Source: Pseudomonas aestuarii (GTDB lineage Bacteria > Pseudomonadota > Gammaproteobacteria > Pseudomonadales > Pseudomonadaceae). Taken from it: a stretch of 64,000 bases of DNA. The notes beneath the pieces were generated by a model, which saw nothing but the letters and a program-made list of their open reading frames with translations, was not told the origin of the DNA and did no database searches. Each line of letters opens with the position of its first letter. Within the stretch, counting starts at the first letter, position 1. Location: positions 1-64,000 of the forward strand of contig NZ_JAQJZJ010000006.1 in assembly GCF_027988105.1 (NCBI RefSeq). Direction: 5' to 3'. Made by a program: the position numbers and the translations under genes. Below, piece by piece: positions 44,181 through 54,360 of this stretch.

Positions 44181-45749
44181 ATGAGCACTGCCATTACCCG
44201 CTCTCCCACCGCCTGCGTCGTGCATGTACTCGGGCTGGTCGCCGTGATCATGACCTACCAGCTATTCCAGTTGCCTGGCTACCTGAGCATTGGCTTGTTC
44301 CTGCTGCTGGCCCTGTGGCCCTGGTTCGGTCCCTGGCGGCGCGGCGATGACACGGCGTCGACCGGCAGCGCGGCGCGCGCGGATTTCGCCAAGCTGAGCC
44401 AGGACCTGTCGCAGCACACCTGCCATAACGCCTTGTCCGCCGCCCAGGTGGCGCATGCGGTGCAGCAACTGGCCGATAAGCTGAAGTCGCAGTTGCTCGC
44501 GGTCGAACAGATCAGCCAGGGTGCCAATGCCATCACCCACACCGAGCAGGACAGTGCCCGGCGCGCCGAACAAACCCTGACGTCCGCACAGACCGTGCGC
44601 CAGAGCAGTGCCGAGGGCCAGCAGGCATTGCTCCAGGCGATTGCCCGGATGCAGCGCCTCAGCGCGCAGACCACCGCCAGTCGCGAGTTGATCGACGGCC
44701 TGAGCAGCCGCACCGAGCAGATCGAGAAGGTGACCCAGGTGATCCAGTCGATTGCCAGCCAGACCAACCTGCTGGCGCTCAATGCGGCCATCGAAGCGGC
44801 CCGCGCCGGCGAGCAGGGCCGTGGTTTCGCGGTGGTCGCCGATGAGGTGCGCAACCTCGCCGCGCGCACCGCCACGGCCACCGAGGAGGTCGGCCAGATG
44901 GTCAGCGATATCCGCCAGCAGAGTACCGCGGTAGTGGCACATATCCAGGAGCAGGCCAGTGAACTGGATCAGGCCGCCCGGCAGGTCGAGGAGACTGGCG
45001 GGCAGTTGCACGGCATCGCCGAGCTGGCCGTGGATGTGGAAAACCAGGTGGCGCAGATCAGCGCCGGCGCCGCGAGCAATCACGAGCGCCTGGCCAGCCT
45101 GTTCGTCGCCGTCGAGCAATTGCGCGGCGACGTGCATGCCAGCGAGGCGCAGACCCGTCAGCTGGGCGACGCCGCCGGGCAACTGGTCGGCCAGGCCGAG
45201 ACCGTCAGCGAACAGCTCGCCGCAGTGGGCCTGGACGATTATCACCAGCGCATCTATGACCTCGCCCGCGAAGGCGCCGCGAGCATCGCCGGCCAGTTCG
45301 AGGCCGACATCCAGGCCGGCCGGGTTGGCCTCGACGACCTCTTCGACCGTCACTATCAGCCGGTTCCGGGCAGTTTTCCGGCCAAGTACAAGACCCGCTT
45401 CGACCACTACGCCGATCAGGTCTTGCCAGCGCTGCAGGAACCGCTGCTGGCGCGGCACGAAGGCCTGGTGTTTGCCATCGTCAGCACCCCGGAAGGCTAT
45501 GTGCCGACCCATAACAACGCCTTCAACCACCCGCCCAGCGGCGACCGCGTGCGCGACACGGCGAAGAGCCGCAGCAAGCGCCTGTTCAACGACCGCACCG
45601 GCATCCGCTGTGGCAGCCACCAGCAACCCCTGCTGCTGCAGACCTACATGCGCGATACCGGCGAGCTGATGCACGACCTGTCCGTGCCGATTCAGGTGCA
45701 GGGCCGCCATTGGGGCGGTTTGCGCCTGGGCTACAAGCCGGAGCCCTAG
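44181..45749 (+). CDS. Methyl-accepting chemotaxis protein with C-terminal cytoplasmic sensor
   Basis: The start at 44181 has GAGG seven bases before it. The 522-residue receptor begins with two close membrane helices (about 13-30 and 34-50) and almost no periplasmic loop. The signalling hairpin is at about 190-240 ([23 protein letters not shown] in part). After the methylation helices a domain of about 160 residues remains (345-522), ending [28 protein letters not shown], which looks like a cache/PDC-type fold placed inside the cell. It should sense a cytoplasmic cue. No CheR-binding pentapeptide is present. Its stop overlaps the ene-reductase stop by four bases. Confidence 0.9.
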   Translation: MSTAITRSPTACVVHVLGLVAVIMTYQLFQLPGYLSIGLFLLLALWPWFGPWRRGDDTASTGSAARADFAKLSQDLSQHTCHNALSAAQVAHAVQQLADKLKSQLLAVEQISQGANAITHTEQDSARRAEQTLTSAQTVRQSSAEGQQALLQAIARMQRLSAQTTASRELIDGLSSRTEQIEKVTQVIQSIASQTNLLALNAAIEAARAGEQGRGFAVVADEVRNLAARTATATEEVGQMVSDIRQQSTAVVAHIQEQASELDQAARQVEETGGQLHGIAELAVDVENQVAQISAGAASNHERLASLFVAVEQLRGDVHASEAQTRQLGDAAGQLVGQAETVSEQLAAVGLDDYHQRIYDLAREGAASIAGQFEADIQAGRVGLDDLFDRHYQPVPGSFPAKYKTRFDHYADQVLPALQEPLLARHEGLVFAIVSTPEGYVPTHNNAFNHPPSGDRVRDTAKSRSKRLFNDRTGIRCGSHQQPLLLQTYMRDTGELMHDLSVPIQVQGRHWGGLRLGYKPEP

Positions 45750-46984
45750 AGCGGCGCGTTGCGTGCCATCAGACGCTTGTACACTCGGGTGCGCCGCGCC
45801 GCTTTCAGTTGCTCCAGCAGTAGCGCACGCAGCGGCGACACCTGTGGATTGGTGCGCTTGCCCCGGCTGAGCTGGCGCAGCTGGAACTTCACCGTGGCCA
45901 TATAGGCCAGCGAAGCAAACGCCTTGTTCTTCCAGCGAATCGGCGGCAGTTCGGCGCGGGCCTCGAGCTGCCCTGTCTGCCACTGCTTAGGCAATGCAGG
46001 ATCGATGGCCAAGGCCGTACCGATACCGGCCATGGCCACGCCGCTGGCCAAGACCTGCTCAACCACCGGCAGACGGCGAATACCGCCGGTGACCATGATC
46101 GGCATCTTCGCCACGGAGGCTATCTCCCCGGCAAACTCCAGAAAGTACGCCTCACGTGCCAAGGTCCGGCCATCGCGCGAATCACCCTGCATGGCCGGTG
46201 CTTCGTAGCTGCCGCCCGACAGCTCGACCAGGTCCACCGCCAGTTCATTGAGCAACTGCACCACCTGCTTGGCATCGGCCTCTGCAAAGCCGCCACGCTG
46301 GAAGTCCGCCGAGTTGAGTTTGACCGCCACACTGAAGCCTGGGGCCACCGCCGCCCGCACGGCCTTGACCACCGCCAGCAATAACCGCGCACGGTTTTCC
46401 AGCGAGCCACCCCAGCTGTCCATACGCTGATTGCTCAGCGGCGAGAGAAACTGGCTGAGCAAATAGCCGTGCGCCGCGTGAATCTGCACACCATTGAAGC
46501 CGGCTTGCTCGGCCAACTGTGCACTGCGAGCAAAGCGCTGGATCAGCTCATGAATTTGCGCCTCATCAAGCGCCTTGGGCAGCGGGAACATCTTCGACAG
46601 GCCACCCAGTTCCAGTGCAACCGCAGAGGGCGCGACAGTCTGTTGGCCGAGGTTGGCCTGCATTTGTCGCCCGGGGTGATTGAGCTGCACCCAGATCTGC
46701 GCACCCCTGGCCCGACCGATACGCGCCCAGTTGCGGAATTTATCCAGCTGCCGCTCATCCTCCAGCACCACCCCGCCAGGACCGGTCATGGCGCGGCGGT
46801 CGACCATCACATTGCCCGTCAGCAGCAAGCCGGCACCGCCTTCAGCCCAGGCCTGATAAAGCCGTAGCAGCTCAGCAGACGGCCCTTGGCTGGTGTCGGC
46901 CATGTTCTCTTCCATAGCCGCCTTGGCAATACGATTAGGGATAACGCTGCCGTTGGGCAGTTGCAGGGATTCAAACGCGCTCAT
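45746..46984 (-). CDS. Old yellow enzyme-family NADH:flavin oxidoreductase
   Basis: The 412-residue FMN protein has the OYE/2,4-dienoyl-CoA reductase TIM barrel: [14 protein letters not shown] at the N-terminus, [28 protein letters not shown] with the substrate-binding His pair, and the phosphate-binding segment [10 protein letters not shown]. The C-terminal iron-sulfur part of FadH is absent, so it is a single-domain ene-reductase. Electrophilic enones or nitro compounds are likely substrates. It is divergent from a MerR gene, and a 19-bp-spacer promoter drives it. Confidence 0.9.
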   Translation of the reverse strand: MSAFESLQLPNGSVIPNRIAKAAMEENMADTSQGPSAELLRLYQAWAEGGAGLLLTGNVMVDRRAMTGPGGVVLEDERQLDKFRNWARIGRARGAQIWVQLNHPGRQMQANLGQQTVAPSAVALELGGLSKMFPLPKALDEAQIHELIQRFARSAQLAEQAGFNGVQIHAAHGYLLSQFLSPLSNQRMDSWGGSLENRARLLLAVVKAVRAAVAPGFSVAVKLNSADFQRGGFAEADAKQVVQLLNELAVDLVELSGGSYEAPAMQGDSRDGRTLAREAYFLEFAGEIASVAKMPIMVTGGIRRLPVVEQVLASGVAMAGIGTALAIDPALPKQWQTGQLEARAELPPIRWKNKAFASLAYMATVKFQLRQLSRGKRTNPQVSPLRALLLEQLKAARRTRVYKRLMARNAPL

Positions 46985-47013
46985 GGAGAACTCCGGGGGT
47001 GGTCAATGCCGCA

Positions 47014-47044
47014 AGCCTAAGGTTAAAGTCAACTTTAAGGTCAA
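47014..47044 (-). promoter_or_regulatory. MerR-type promoter of the ene-reductase gene
   Basis: On the minus strand the -35 TTGACC (47039-47044) and -10 TAGGCT (47014-47019) are 19 bp apart, the overlong spacer typical of MerR-regulated promoters. The spacer holds the dyad TTAAAGT-CA-ACTTTAA (47023-47038). The MerR gene starts 19 bases away on the other strand. Confidence 0.8.
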
Positions 47045-47062
47045 TAGCCCGGAGTGAAGAGA

Positions 47063-47479
47063 ATGAAGATTGGTGAACTGGCCGTGCGCAGCGGCTTGGC
47101 GGCTTCGCGCATCCGCTTCTACGAAGCCAGCGGGCTGATCAACGCCCAGCGCCAGGCCAACGGTTATCGCAGCTATCCGGAGCAAGCTGTGCAAACGCTG
47201 GGCATCATCAGCTGCGCGCAACAGGCCGGCTTCAGCCTGGACGAGATCCGCCGCCTGCTCCCGCAAGGCGACTCACAGGGCCTGGAACACGATGAATTGC
47301 TGGCCAGCCTGCAGCGCAAGATCGGCGAAATTGAGCTCATGCAGCAGCGCCTGGCACAGAACAAGGCGCAATTACTGGCAATCATTGCCACCATTGAAAG
47401 TAAGCCCGAAGGCATGGCTTGCAGCGAAAACGCCGGGCGCGTGCTGGCTAATATGCGCGACGCTCAACCCCGGCAATAG
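47063..47479 (+). CDS. MerR-family regulator
   Basis: The 138-residue protein begins MKIGELAVRSGLAASRIRFYEASGLI, a canonical MerR winged helix, followed by the dimer coiled coil (about 78-112). The ATG at 47063 follows GGAG; a GTG three codons earlier is possible. The C-terminal part has only one Cys, so it lacks metal or 2Fe-2S ligands of the MerR or SoxR type and probably senses an organic inducer. It is divergent from the ene-reductase, whose promoter spacer holds its likely operator. Confidence 0.9.
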   Translation: MKIGELAVRSGLAASRIRFYEASGLINAQRQANGYRSYPEQAVQTLGIISCAQQAGFSLDEIRRLLPQGDSQGLEHDELLASLQRKIGEIELMQQRLAQNKAQLLAIIATIESKPEGMACSENAGRVLANMRDAQPRQ

Positions 47480-47551
47480 GTCGCGCGCTACCGTCTCTGC
47501 TGGGGAAGAAAGTTGTCAGATGGGTAAATAGTGTTGCGCTTGCCATGTACC

Positions 47552-47689
47552 TTAGCTTTTCAGCTGGCTGGCGAATTGCCCCACTGCATCGACCACCCGC
47601 TGAGCATCATCCTGAATTTCGAGCATGACCGAGCCCGCCTCATTGGCCAGGCTCAAGCCTTGCTCAGCCTGCACACGGCTGCTGGCCAT
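47552..47689 (-). pseudogene. 3' fragment of a methyl-accepting chemotaxis gene
   Basis: On the minus strand 45 codons read MASSRVQAEQGLSLANEAGS, then VMLEIQDDAQRVVDAVGQFA and a final SQLKS. This is the C-terminal methylation helix of a chemoreceptor. The signalling core that should precede it is missing; upstream bases to 47760 are not coding in this frame. It is a deletion scar, not a working gene. Confidence 0.7.
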
Positions 47690-48200
47690 ACAGATCCGTC
47701 ACCACTCTGAGCGGCTGCCTTGACGTAAAGCTGCAGAACGGCACAAAGACGAATACCAATGCATTGATTGATTAGCCATGAGTGCCGCGCATCATCGAAG
47801 CCACGCTCGGTTTGCGAGCTTCACAGCCCTCTCATTGAGCCTGCGAACGCCCTGCATGCTTGGTCCAGATCCTGAGCTGTTAGGCGTGATGGCACACAAT
47901 GTTTAGTAACTGCGAACATGAAGGCATCATAAATCTTATTTAACTGGAGCACTTCACCGTGCGAGTCTCCAGGGTTATGAGCTATTCACTCCTGTATCCG
48001 GCCCTATTACTTCGCGCGGGCACATGCTGGTCACTGCGGGCCTTCTGGGCGCTCTGGCACTGCCGGCATGCGCGTCCACCAGACATCGCGTCTGCCTGAG
48101 CCTAACCAGACGATGCCGCCTAACCGGCGCACCACAAAGCCTCGGTGCTTACCAGGCTGCCTTGGGCCAATGCGCCCAATACCGAACAAGGAACACCGTA
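47690..48200. other. Gap with no supported gene
   Basis: The 511 bases are less GC-rich than their surroundings, notably around 47895-47955, which could hold the promoter of the following flavoprotein gene. An open frame runs from 48024 into that gene, but its first 59 codons lack a ribosome site and look non-coding. I see no RNA or repeat. Confidence 0.4.
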
Positions 48201-49514
48201 ATGAACGCCGCCACCCAAGCCGTGACGCCTGCTGCCGAACGCTGCCCGTCCTATTACAGCGCCACCCTCAATGAAGAAACCGACTACCCGACCCTGCTGG
48301 GCGAGATCAGCGTCGATGTGGTGATCATCGGCGGCGGGTTTACCGGCGTAGCGTCCGCCGTGGAGCTGGCCGAGCGCGGCCTGAAAGTGGCCATCGTCGA
48401 GTCCAACAAGATTGGCTGGGGCGCCACCGGGCGCAACGGCGGTCAGGTCACCGGCAGCCTGTCCGGCGATGCCGCCATGAGCAAGCAAATGCGCAACACT
48501 CTTGGCGAAGAGGTAGAGGACTTTATCTGGCACCTGCGCTGGCGCGGCCACGCCATCATCAAGCAGCGCGTGGAAAAGTACGGGATCAACTGCGACCTCA
48601 AGCACGGCCACCTGCATGCGGCGATGAAGCCCGTGCACATGCACGAGTTGGAAGCCACCTACGCCGAAGCCGTACGCCGCGGCATGGCTAACGATGTGAC
48701 CCTGCTTGACCGCGACGGCGTGCGCAGCCATCTGGCCAGCGACCTGTACAACGGCGCGCTGAAGAACACCCGCAATATGCACCTGCACCCGCTCAACCTG
48801 TGCATCGGTGAAGCCAAGGCCGCCGCCAGCCTGGGCGCGCTGATCTTTGAGCACTCCGAAGTATTGGAGATTGTTCACGGTGACAAACCGGCGGTGGTTA
48901 CCGCACAAGGCCGGATCAATGCCAAACAGGTGCTGCTGGCCGGCGACGTGTACCACAAGCTAGAGCCGAAAAAGCTCAAGGGCATGATCTTCCCGGCCAT
49001 GGGCGGCATCGTCACCACCGCGCCACTTGGCGAGCTGGCCGAGCAGCTCAATCCCCAGGATCTGGCCGTCTACGACTGCCGTTTCGTCCTCGACTACTAT
49101 CGCCTGACCGCCGACAAGCGCCTGCTGTTCGGGGGTGGCTGCAACTACTCGGGTCGTGACTCGCGCGACATCGCCGCCGAATTGCGCCCCGGCATCGAAA
49201 GCACCTTCCCGCAGCTCCAGGGCGTCGGCATCGACTTCCAGTGGAGCTGCGCCATGGGCATCGTGATCAACCGTATCCCGCAACTGGGCAAACTCTCGGA
49301 CAACGTCTGGTACTGCCAGGGCTACTCCGGCCACGGCATCGCTACCACCCATATCATGGGCGAAATCATGGCCAACGCCCTGACTGGCACCCTCGGCCAT
49401 TACGACACCTTCGCCGCCTGCAAGCACATCAAGGTGCCGCTCGGCGATCTGTTCGGCAATCCGATGCTGGCCGCCGGCATGTGGTACTACCGGATGCTGG
49501 AGACGCTGCGCTAA
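48201..49514 (+). CDS. FAD-dependent amine oxidoreductase, gamma-glutamylputrescine oxidase-like
   Basis: The 437-residue DAO-family flavoprotein starts at the ATG 48201, after AAGGA. It has VDVVIIGGGFTGVASAVELAERG for FAD, then WGATGRNGGQVTGSLSGD and LLFGGGCNYSGRD, the PuuB/ordL pattern, and a C-terminal YSGHGIATTHIMGE. It should oxidise a secondary or gamma-glutamylated amine to an aldehyde with H2O2 release. The gene stands alone. A second member of the family lies at 58733-60034; sequence does not separate their substrates. Confidence 0.85.
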   Translation: MNAATQAVTPAAERCPSYYSATLNEETDYPTLLGEISVDVVIIGGGFTGVASAVELAERGLKVAIVESNKIGWGATGRNGGQVTGSLSGDAAMSKQMRNTLGEEVEDFIWHLRWRGHAIIKQRVEKYGINCDLKHGHLHAAMKPVHMHELEATYAEAVRRGMANDVTLLDRDGVRSHLASDLYNGALKNTRNMHLHPLNLCIGEAKAAASLGALIFEHSEVLEIVHGDKPAVVTAQGRINAKQVLLAGDVYHKLEPKKLKGMIFPAMGGIVTTAPLGELAEQLNPQDLAVYDCRFVLDYYRLTADKRLLFGGGCNYSGRDSRDIAAELRPGIESTFPQLQGVGIDFQWSCAMGIVINRIPQLGKLSDNVWYCQGYSGHGIATTHIMGEIMANALTGTLGHYDTFAACKHIKVPLGDLFGNPMLAAGMWYYRMLETLR

Positions 49515-49765
49515 TTGCTTGGTGTGGGGAGGGTGGACAACGCCCTAGGCGCGAGGCCACCTGAGCTGGGCTTGCCGGGGGATTGTCAGCATCAGCGCCA
49601 GTTGTTCCTGAGCCAGATGGAACGCCCGCGGCGACGTGCTCGGTGATAAGCCGCATTCGGTGCGCCCGACGCGTTTCGCTGACTCCTTTCGGCTATCGAT
49701 GCGACGGGTGGGCTAGGCGGCAATCCGCTTTAGCCCATCAGTCGACTGGCGATCCCGCGGGTTCA

Positions 49766-50497
49766 CTATATTGCCATCCACTGCGCAGTCAGCGAGCGGG
49801 TATGGCGATACACCGTCATGGGGGCGAAGGCCCGGCCGGAGACGCTTTGCAGGGCGCTGCTCTGGCTGTTGAGGTCGTTTAGCGCGGCTTTCAGGTATTC
49901 CCAGCGGACTTTCAGCTTGCTCAAGTCGGTGGCATCCAGGGTGGCCAGTTCGGCATCGATGGCGGGTACCAGCTTGCGCTCGTCCTGGCCCAGGTAGTTA
50001 TCGGTCTGTTCACGGGCGATTTCGAAGTTGCCCAGATAGGCGCGGCTCAGGTACTGCACGGAGAGGTATTCGAGTTTGGCGGCCAGTTCGCTGTCGCCCT
50101 CTGGCGACAGCTGACGGGTCTCGTGGAGTACGCCCAGCAGCGCCTTGCTCAGCTCTTCCGGGTAGCGCCAGGGCAAGTCTGCTTCGTTGGGGCCAAAGGC
50201 CACGCCACGCCGGATCTGCAGGACCAGTTCCTGGTGTGCACTGCGCAGGGCATCGCTGCCTTGCGGCAGGCTTTGCACCGCGCCGGCCAATGCTTGCAGG
50301 TCGGCTTCGAGGGTGCTCAGGTGTTTCTTCTGGAAACCTTCGCCGCGTAACAGCATCAGGCTGCTGGTCGCCCGGCTGGCCTGAACCTGGACCTGTTCCT
50401 GCTGGCTTGCTGCCGTGGCGAAAGCCAGGGGTGCGAGGCCGGCGAGGGCCGCGCTCAGGCAGAGGAAAATGTGACGTAAGAACGGCGTGTTGCGCAT
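49766..50497 (-). CDS. Hypothetical secreted helical protein
   Basis: I start at the ATG at 50497 (MRNTPFLRHIFLCLSAALAG), nine bases after AAGGAG; the longer frame is a shadow. The 243-residue product has a signal peptide ending near AFATAASQQEQ, then an all-helical body with heptads (SRATSSLMLLRGEGFQKKHL, LEADLQALAGAVQSL). The region slightly resembles the PilJ/NIT-type helical sensor bundles, but I cannot assign a family. It has no cysteines in the mature part and ends TRSLTAQWMAI. It lies downstream of modC on the same strand, separated by 227 bases, and is probably a separate unit. Confidence 0.6.
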   Translation of the reverse strand: MRNTPFLRHIFLCLSAALAGLAPLAFATAASQQEQVQVQASRATSSLMLLRGEGFQKKHLSTLEADLQALAGAVQSLPQGSDALRSAHQELVLQIRRGVAFGPNEADLPWRYPEELSKALLGVLHETRQLSPEGDSELAAKLEYLSVQYLSRAYLGNFEIAREQTDNYLGQDERKLVPAIDAELATLDATDLSKLKVRWEYLKAALNDLNSQSSALQSVSGRAFAPMTVYRHTRSLTAQWMAI

Positions 50498-50724
50498 TCC
50501 GGGGTGCTCCTTGTTATTTTTTTGAGCAATGCGGAGACAGAGGGGCATATCCATCAACGCCATGAGATTACTGCGCCTGCGGCGTGCAAGCATGCCTCGA
50601 AAGAGTGATTTCGTCGGAAATATGCCGTCAAGGATTGGCAGCACGCGCCGGCACAGGTTATCGGCCCGAGCCGAGAGAGGGCGTTCGTTTCGGCGCACAG
50701 CGATCTGCGAGTGGGCCGCTGCGC

Positions 50725-51867
50725 TCAATCGGACGCCAGCAGCGAGACGGATTTGACCTGTACCCACAGCGCCTGCTGGGCATGGATACCCAGTTTGTCG
50801 AAGGAGTAGCGGGTGATGCGGGCGATCATCCGCTCATCGCCGACCCGCAGGCTGACCAGTATCTGCGCCTGATTCGCCAGGGTCAGCCAGTGTTCGACCC
50901 TGGCCGGCAGCAGGTTGAGCAGGCTGGTGTCCCGGGCCTGATGCAGGCTCAGGCTGACATCCCGCGCCTTGAGCTTGACCCGCACCGGCTTGCCCGTGGC
51001 CAGGGGCGCATGGGTCAGTTGCAGCACGGCGTCGGTGCCGCTCAGGCGGATGCTCAGCAGTCGATAGTCCGGATCGTAGTGGCTGACGCTGCCGTCGACC
51101 ACGGCCTCGGCATCCTCCTCGAACAGGAAGGGCAGATCGGGCCTCAGCAGGGTTTCCTTCAGGGGACCGCTGGCCTGCACCCGGCCTTCTTCGAGTACCA
51201 CCAGGTGATCGGCCAGGCGCGCGACTTCGTCGGGCGAATGGCTGACGTAGAGGATCGGGATGTCCAGCTCTGCGTGCAGGCGTTCCAGGTAGGGCAGCAC
51301 CTCCAGCTTGCGCTTGAGGTCGAGCGAGGCCAGCGGTTCATCCAGCAGCAGCAGCCGTGGGCTGGTCAGCAGGGCACGGGCGATGGCCACCCGCTGGCGT
51401 TCGCCGCCGGAGAGGTTCTCCGGCATGCGCTGCAGCAGATGGCCGATGCCGAGCAGTTCGACCGCCTGTTCCAGCGGCACCCGCCGGCTGTGGGCGGGGA
51501 TGCGTTTGTGGCCGAACTCCAGGTTGCGCCGCACCGACAGGTGGGCGAACAGGTTGGCGTCCTGGAACACATAACCCAGGGCGCGCCGGTGCGGCGCGAC
51601 GAACTGGCCCGTTGCGCTGTCCTGCCACAGCTCGCCATTGACCTGCAGGTAAGCGTCGGGGGCCTGGTCGAGGCCGGCGAAGCAGCGCAGGCAGCTGGTC
51701 TTGCCCGAACCCGAGTGGCCGAACAGCGCGCTGATGCCGCGGCCGGGCAGGCTCAGGTCGACATCCAGGACAAAGCCCGGGCGCTCGATCTTGAAGCGGG
51801 CGCGGATCAGGTTCTGCTCCTTGTGGGGCGGCGCCAGCGGCTTGCCGCCGAACAGTCTGTCGATCAT
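50725..51867 (-). CDS. modC: Molybdate ABC transporter ATPase
   Basis: The 380-residue ATPase starts at the ATG 51867, which overlaps the modB stop; the frame is open further upstream but is antisense-like there. Walker [10 protein letters not shown] near 36, signature [15 protein letters not shown] near 140 and Walker [13 protein letters not shown] near 160 are intact. The C-terminal 90 residues form the TOBE/Mop molybdate-binding domain ([12 protein letters not shown]). It powers ModAB uptake of molybdate. Confidence 0.95.
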   Translation of the reverse strand: MIDRLFGGKPLAPPHKEQNLIRARFKIERPGFVLDVDLSLPGRGISALFGHSGSGKTSCLRCFAGLDQAPDAYLQVNGELWQDSATGQFVAPHRRALGYVFQDANLFAHLSVRRNLEFGHKRIPAHSRRVPLEQAVELLGIGHLLQRMPENLSGGERQRVAIARALLTSPRLLLLDEPLASLDLKRKLEVLPYLERLHAELDIPILYVSHSPDEVARLADHLVVLEEGRVQASGPLKETLLRPDLPFLFEEDAEAVVDGSVSHYDPDYRLLSIRLSGTDAVLQLTHAPLATGKPVRVKLKARDVSLSLHQARDTSLLNLLPARVEHWLTLANQAQILVSLRVGDERMIARITRYSFDKLGIHAQQALWVQVKSVSLLASD

Positions 51868-52547
51868 TGCCAGCCCTGCCTGCCGCGGCGGCGGCTCGAG
51901 TAGAGCGCGAGCAAGACGATGAAGGAGAACGCCAGCATGCCGCCGGCCAGCCAGTGGGCCTGAGCGTACTCCAGGGTTTCCACATGATTGTAGATCTGCA
52001 CCGAAGCCACCTGGGTCTTGCCGGGGATATTGCCGCCGATCATCAGCACCACGCCGAACTCGCCCACGGTGTGGGCGAAGCCGAGGATGGCCGCGGTCAT
52101 GAAGCCGGGTTTGGCCAGTGGCAGGACCACCGTGCAGAACGCATCCCAGGGATTGGCGCGCAGTGTGGCCGCCGCCTCCAACGGTGCGCGGCCGATGGCC
52201 TCGAAGGCGTTCTGCAGCGGTTGCACGACGAAGGGCAGCGAATAGAACACCGAGCCGATCACCAGCCCGGTGAAGGTGAAGGTCAGGGTGCCGAGGCCGA
52301 GACTCTGGGTCAGCTGACCGATATAGCCATGCGGGCCCATGCTCACCAGCAGGTAAAAACCGATCACCGTCGGCGGCAGCACCAGCGGCAGGGCGACGAT
52401 GGCGCCGAGCGGCTGCTTCAGCCAGGAGTTGGTCTGCGCCAGCCACCAGGCGATGGGGGTGCCGATCAGCAACAGCAGCACGGTGGTCAGCGAGGCCAGC
52501 TGCAGGCTCAGCAGGACGGCGTTGAAATCGGCTTGGGTGAGGGGCAT
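51864..52547 (-). CDS. modB: Molybdate ABC transporter permease
   Basis: The 227-residue inner-membrane permease has about five helices and the EAA loop [25 protein letters not shown] near 130, which docks ModC. It begins 12 bases after modA and its stop overlaps the modC start by four bases (ATGA). Confidence 0.95.
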   Translation of the reverse strand: MPLTQADFNAVLLSLQLASLTTVLLLLIGTPIAWWLAQTNSWLKQPLGAIVALPLVLPPTVIGFYLLVSMGPHGYIGQLTQSLGLGTLTFTFTGLVIGSVFYSLPFVVQPLQNAFEAIGRAPLEAAATLRANPWDAFCTVVLPLAKPGFMTAAILGFAHTVGEFGVVLMIGGNIPGKTQVASVQIYNHVETLEYAQAHWLAGGMLAFSFIVLLALYSSRRRGRQGWQ

Positions 52548-52559
52548 GGCGGCGAACCC

Positions 52560-53363
<804 letters not shown>

Positions 53364-53373
53364 TTAGCGTGCG

Positions 53374-53407
53374 CCTAGCGCTATATACAGAGAAATATAG
53401 CGCTAGG
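53374..53407. promoter_or_regulatory. ModE-type operator of modABC
   Basis: Perfect 13-bp arms (CCTAGCGCTATAT and its complement) flank eight bases. The CGCTATAT...ATATAGCG core fits the ModE box (CGnTATATA-N6-TATATAnCG). It stands upstream of modA, where ModE-molybdate represses in other bacteria. modE itself is not in the window. Confidence 0.85.
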
Positions 53408-53484
53408 TGCCACTGGGCCACAGCAGCGGTCTGTGGCCAGCCATTGCCCGCGCCGCCGCTGTGCGGCAGCAGCTGGCGCGCCGT

Positions 53485-54111
53485 TCAGCCGCGGCGCCAG
53501 ACACTGGCCAGCCAGGGCTGCTGCGCGCGGGGCAAGCCGGGCGGCCGGTAGTAGTGCTGCAGCTCGACGAAACCGGCGTTGCCGAGCAGGATTCGCCAGT
53601 TGGCCAGGTCGTAGTAGGCGCCGTAGCGGTCGCCGTTCCAGCCTTCCTGGTTGTCCCCGCGCGGGTTGGAACTGAGCAGCACCCCGCCCGGCTTGAGTGC
53701 GCCATGCAGCTGAGCCAGCACCCGTGGCAGTGCCTGGCTGGGGATATGGAACAGCACGGCGTTGGCGAAGATGCCGTCGAACTGTGCGGCGGGCAGGTCG
53801 AGGGCGAGGAAGTCCTGCAGCCAGACCTCGCAGCCGCTGTCGGCACGGGCCATCTCGACGAAGCGCGGGCAGCCGTCCAGGCCGATGGCCGTGTGGCCCA
53901 GGGCCTTGAAGGTGCGCAGGTCGCGACCCGGGCCGCAGCCGAAATCGAGGATCCGGTAGGGCTGCTCGGCCTGGATAGCGCCGAGCAGGGCGGCGATGTT
54001 CTGGCTGACATCGTGATCGCGGGTGCCTTCGCGGAATTCTTCGGCGCACTGCTGATAATGCTGCAGGGTGAGCGCGCTGATCCGGGCAAGTTCGTCGGCA
54101 GTCAGGGGCAT
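53485..54111 (-). CDS. Class I SAM-dependent methyltransferase
   Basis: The 208-residue protein has motif I ILDFGCGPGRDLRTF near 54, the acidic loop IGLDGCPRFVEMAR, FDGIFANAVLFHIP and LHGALKPGGVLLSSNPRG, so the Rossmann methyltransferase fold is complete. The methyl acceptor cannot be predicted. The closest feel is the UbiE/TehB-like small-molecule group. It lies on the same strand as modABC but upstream of the ModE site, so it is not in that operon. Confidence 0.85.
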   Translation of the reverse strand: MPLTADELARISALTLQHYQQCAEEFREGTRDHDVSQNIAALLGAIQAEQPYRILDFGCGPGRDLRTFKALGHTAIGLDGCPRFVEMARADSGCEVWLQDFLALDLPAAQFDGIFANAVLFHIPSQALPRVLAQLHGALKPGGVLLSSNPRGDNQEGWNGDRYGAYYDLANWRILLGNAGFVELQHYYRPPGLPRAQQPWLASVWRRG

Positions 54112-54360
54112 CGGGGCAAACCTTGGACAAAATCAAAGCACCATTAAAACCGATCTGCCGGTGTGCGGTCTTGGCCTGTGGCGCAAACGCCGGTTGATGA
54201 GGGGCGCGAGCACAACCGCTTGCGGGCGAGCATCGGCACGGCGCTGGATGGGTAAATTCGCTGGCGGTTGCTACGCTGCAGCTGCTGCTGAGCAGCATCA
54301 GTCCTTCGGCGCTGCGCGTTATAGTGCTGCAGCCGTTTAACCCGAGTGGATACGCCGCCG

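Noticed and set aside
47890..47912. TGGCACACAATGTTTA as a sigma-54 promoter
   Set aside because: The -24 part fits, but there is no GC at -12.
48024..48200. N-terminal extension of the flavoprotein at 48201
   Set aside because: The first 59 codons are Cys/Arg-rich and unlike DAO proteins. AAGGA precedes the ATG at 48201.
50725..52446. An apparent 573-residue fusion extending modC upstream
   Set aside because: The extra 193 codons overlap modB in another frame and look random. modC starts at 51867 with stop-start overlap.
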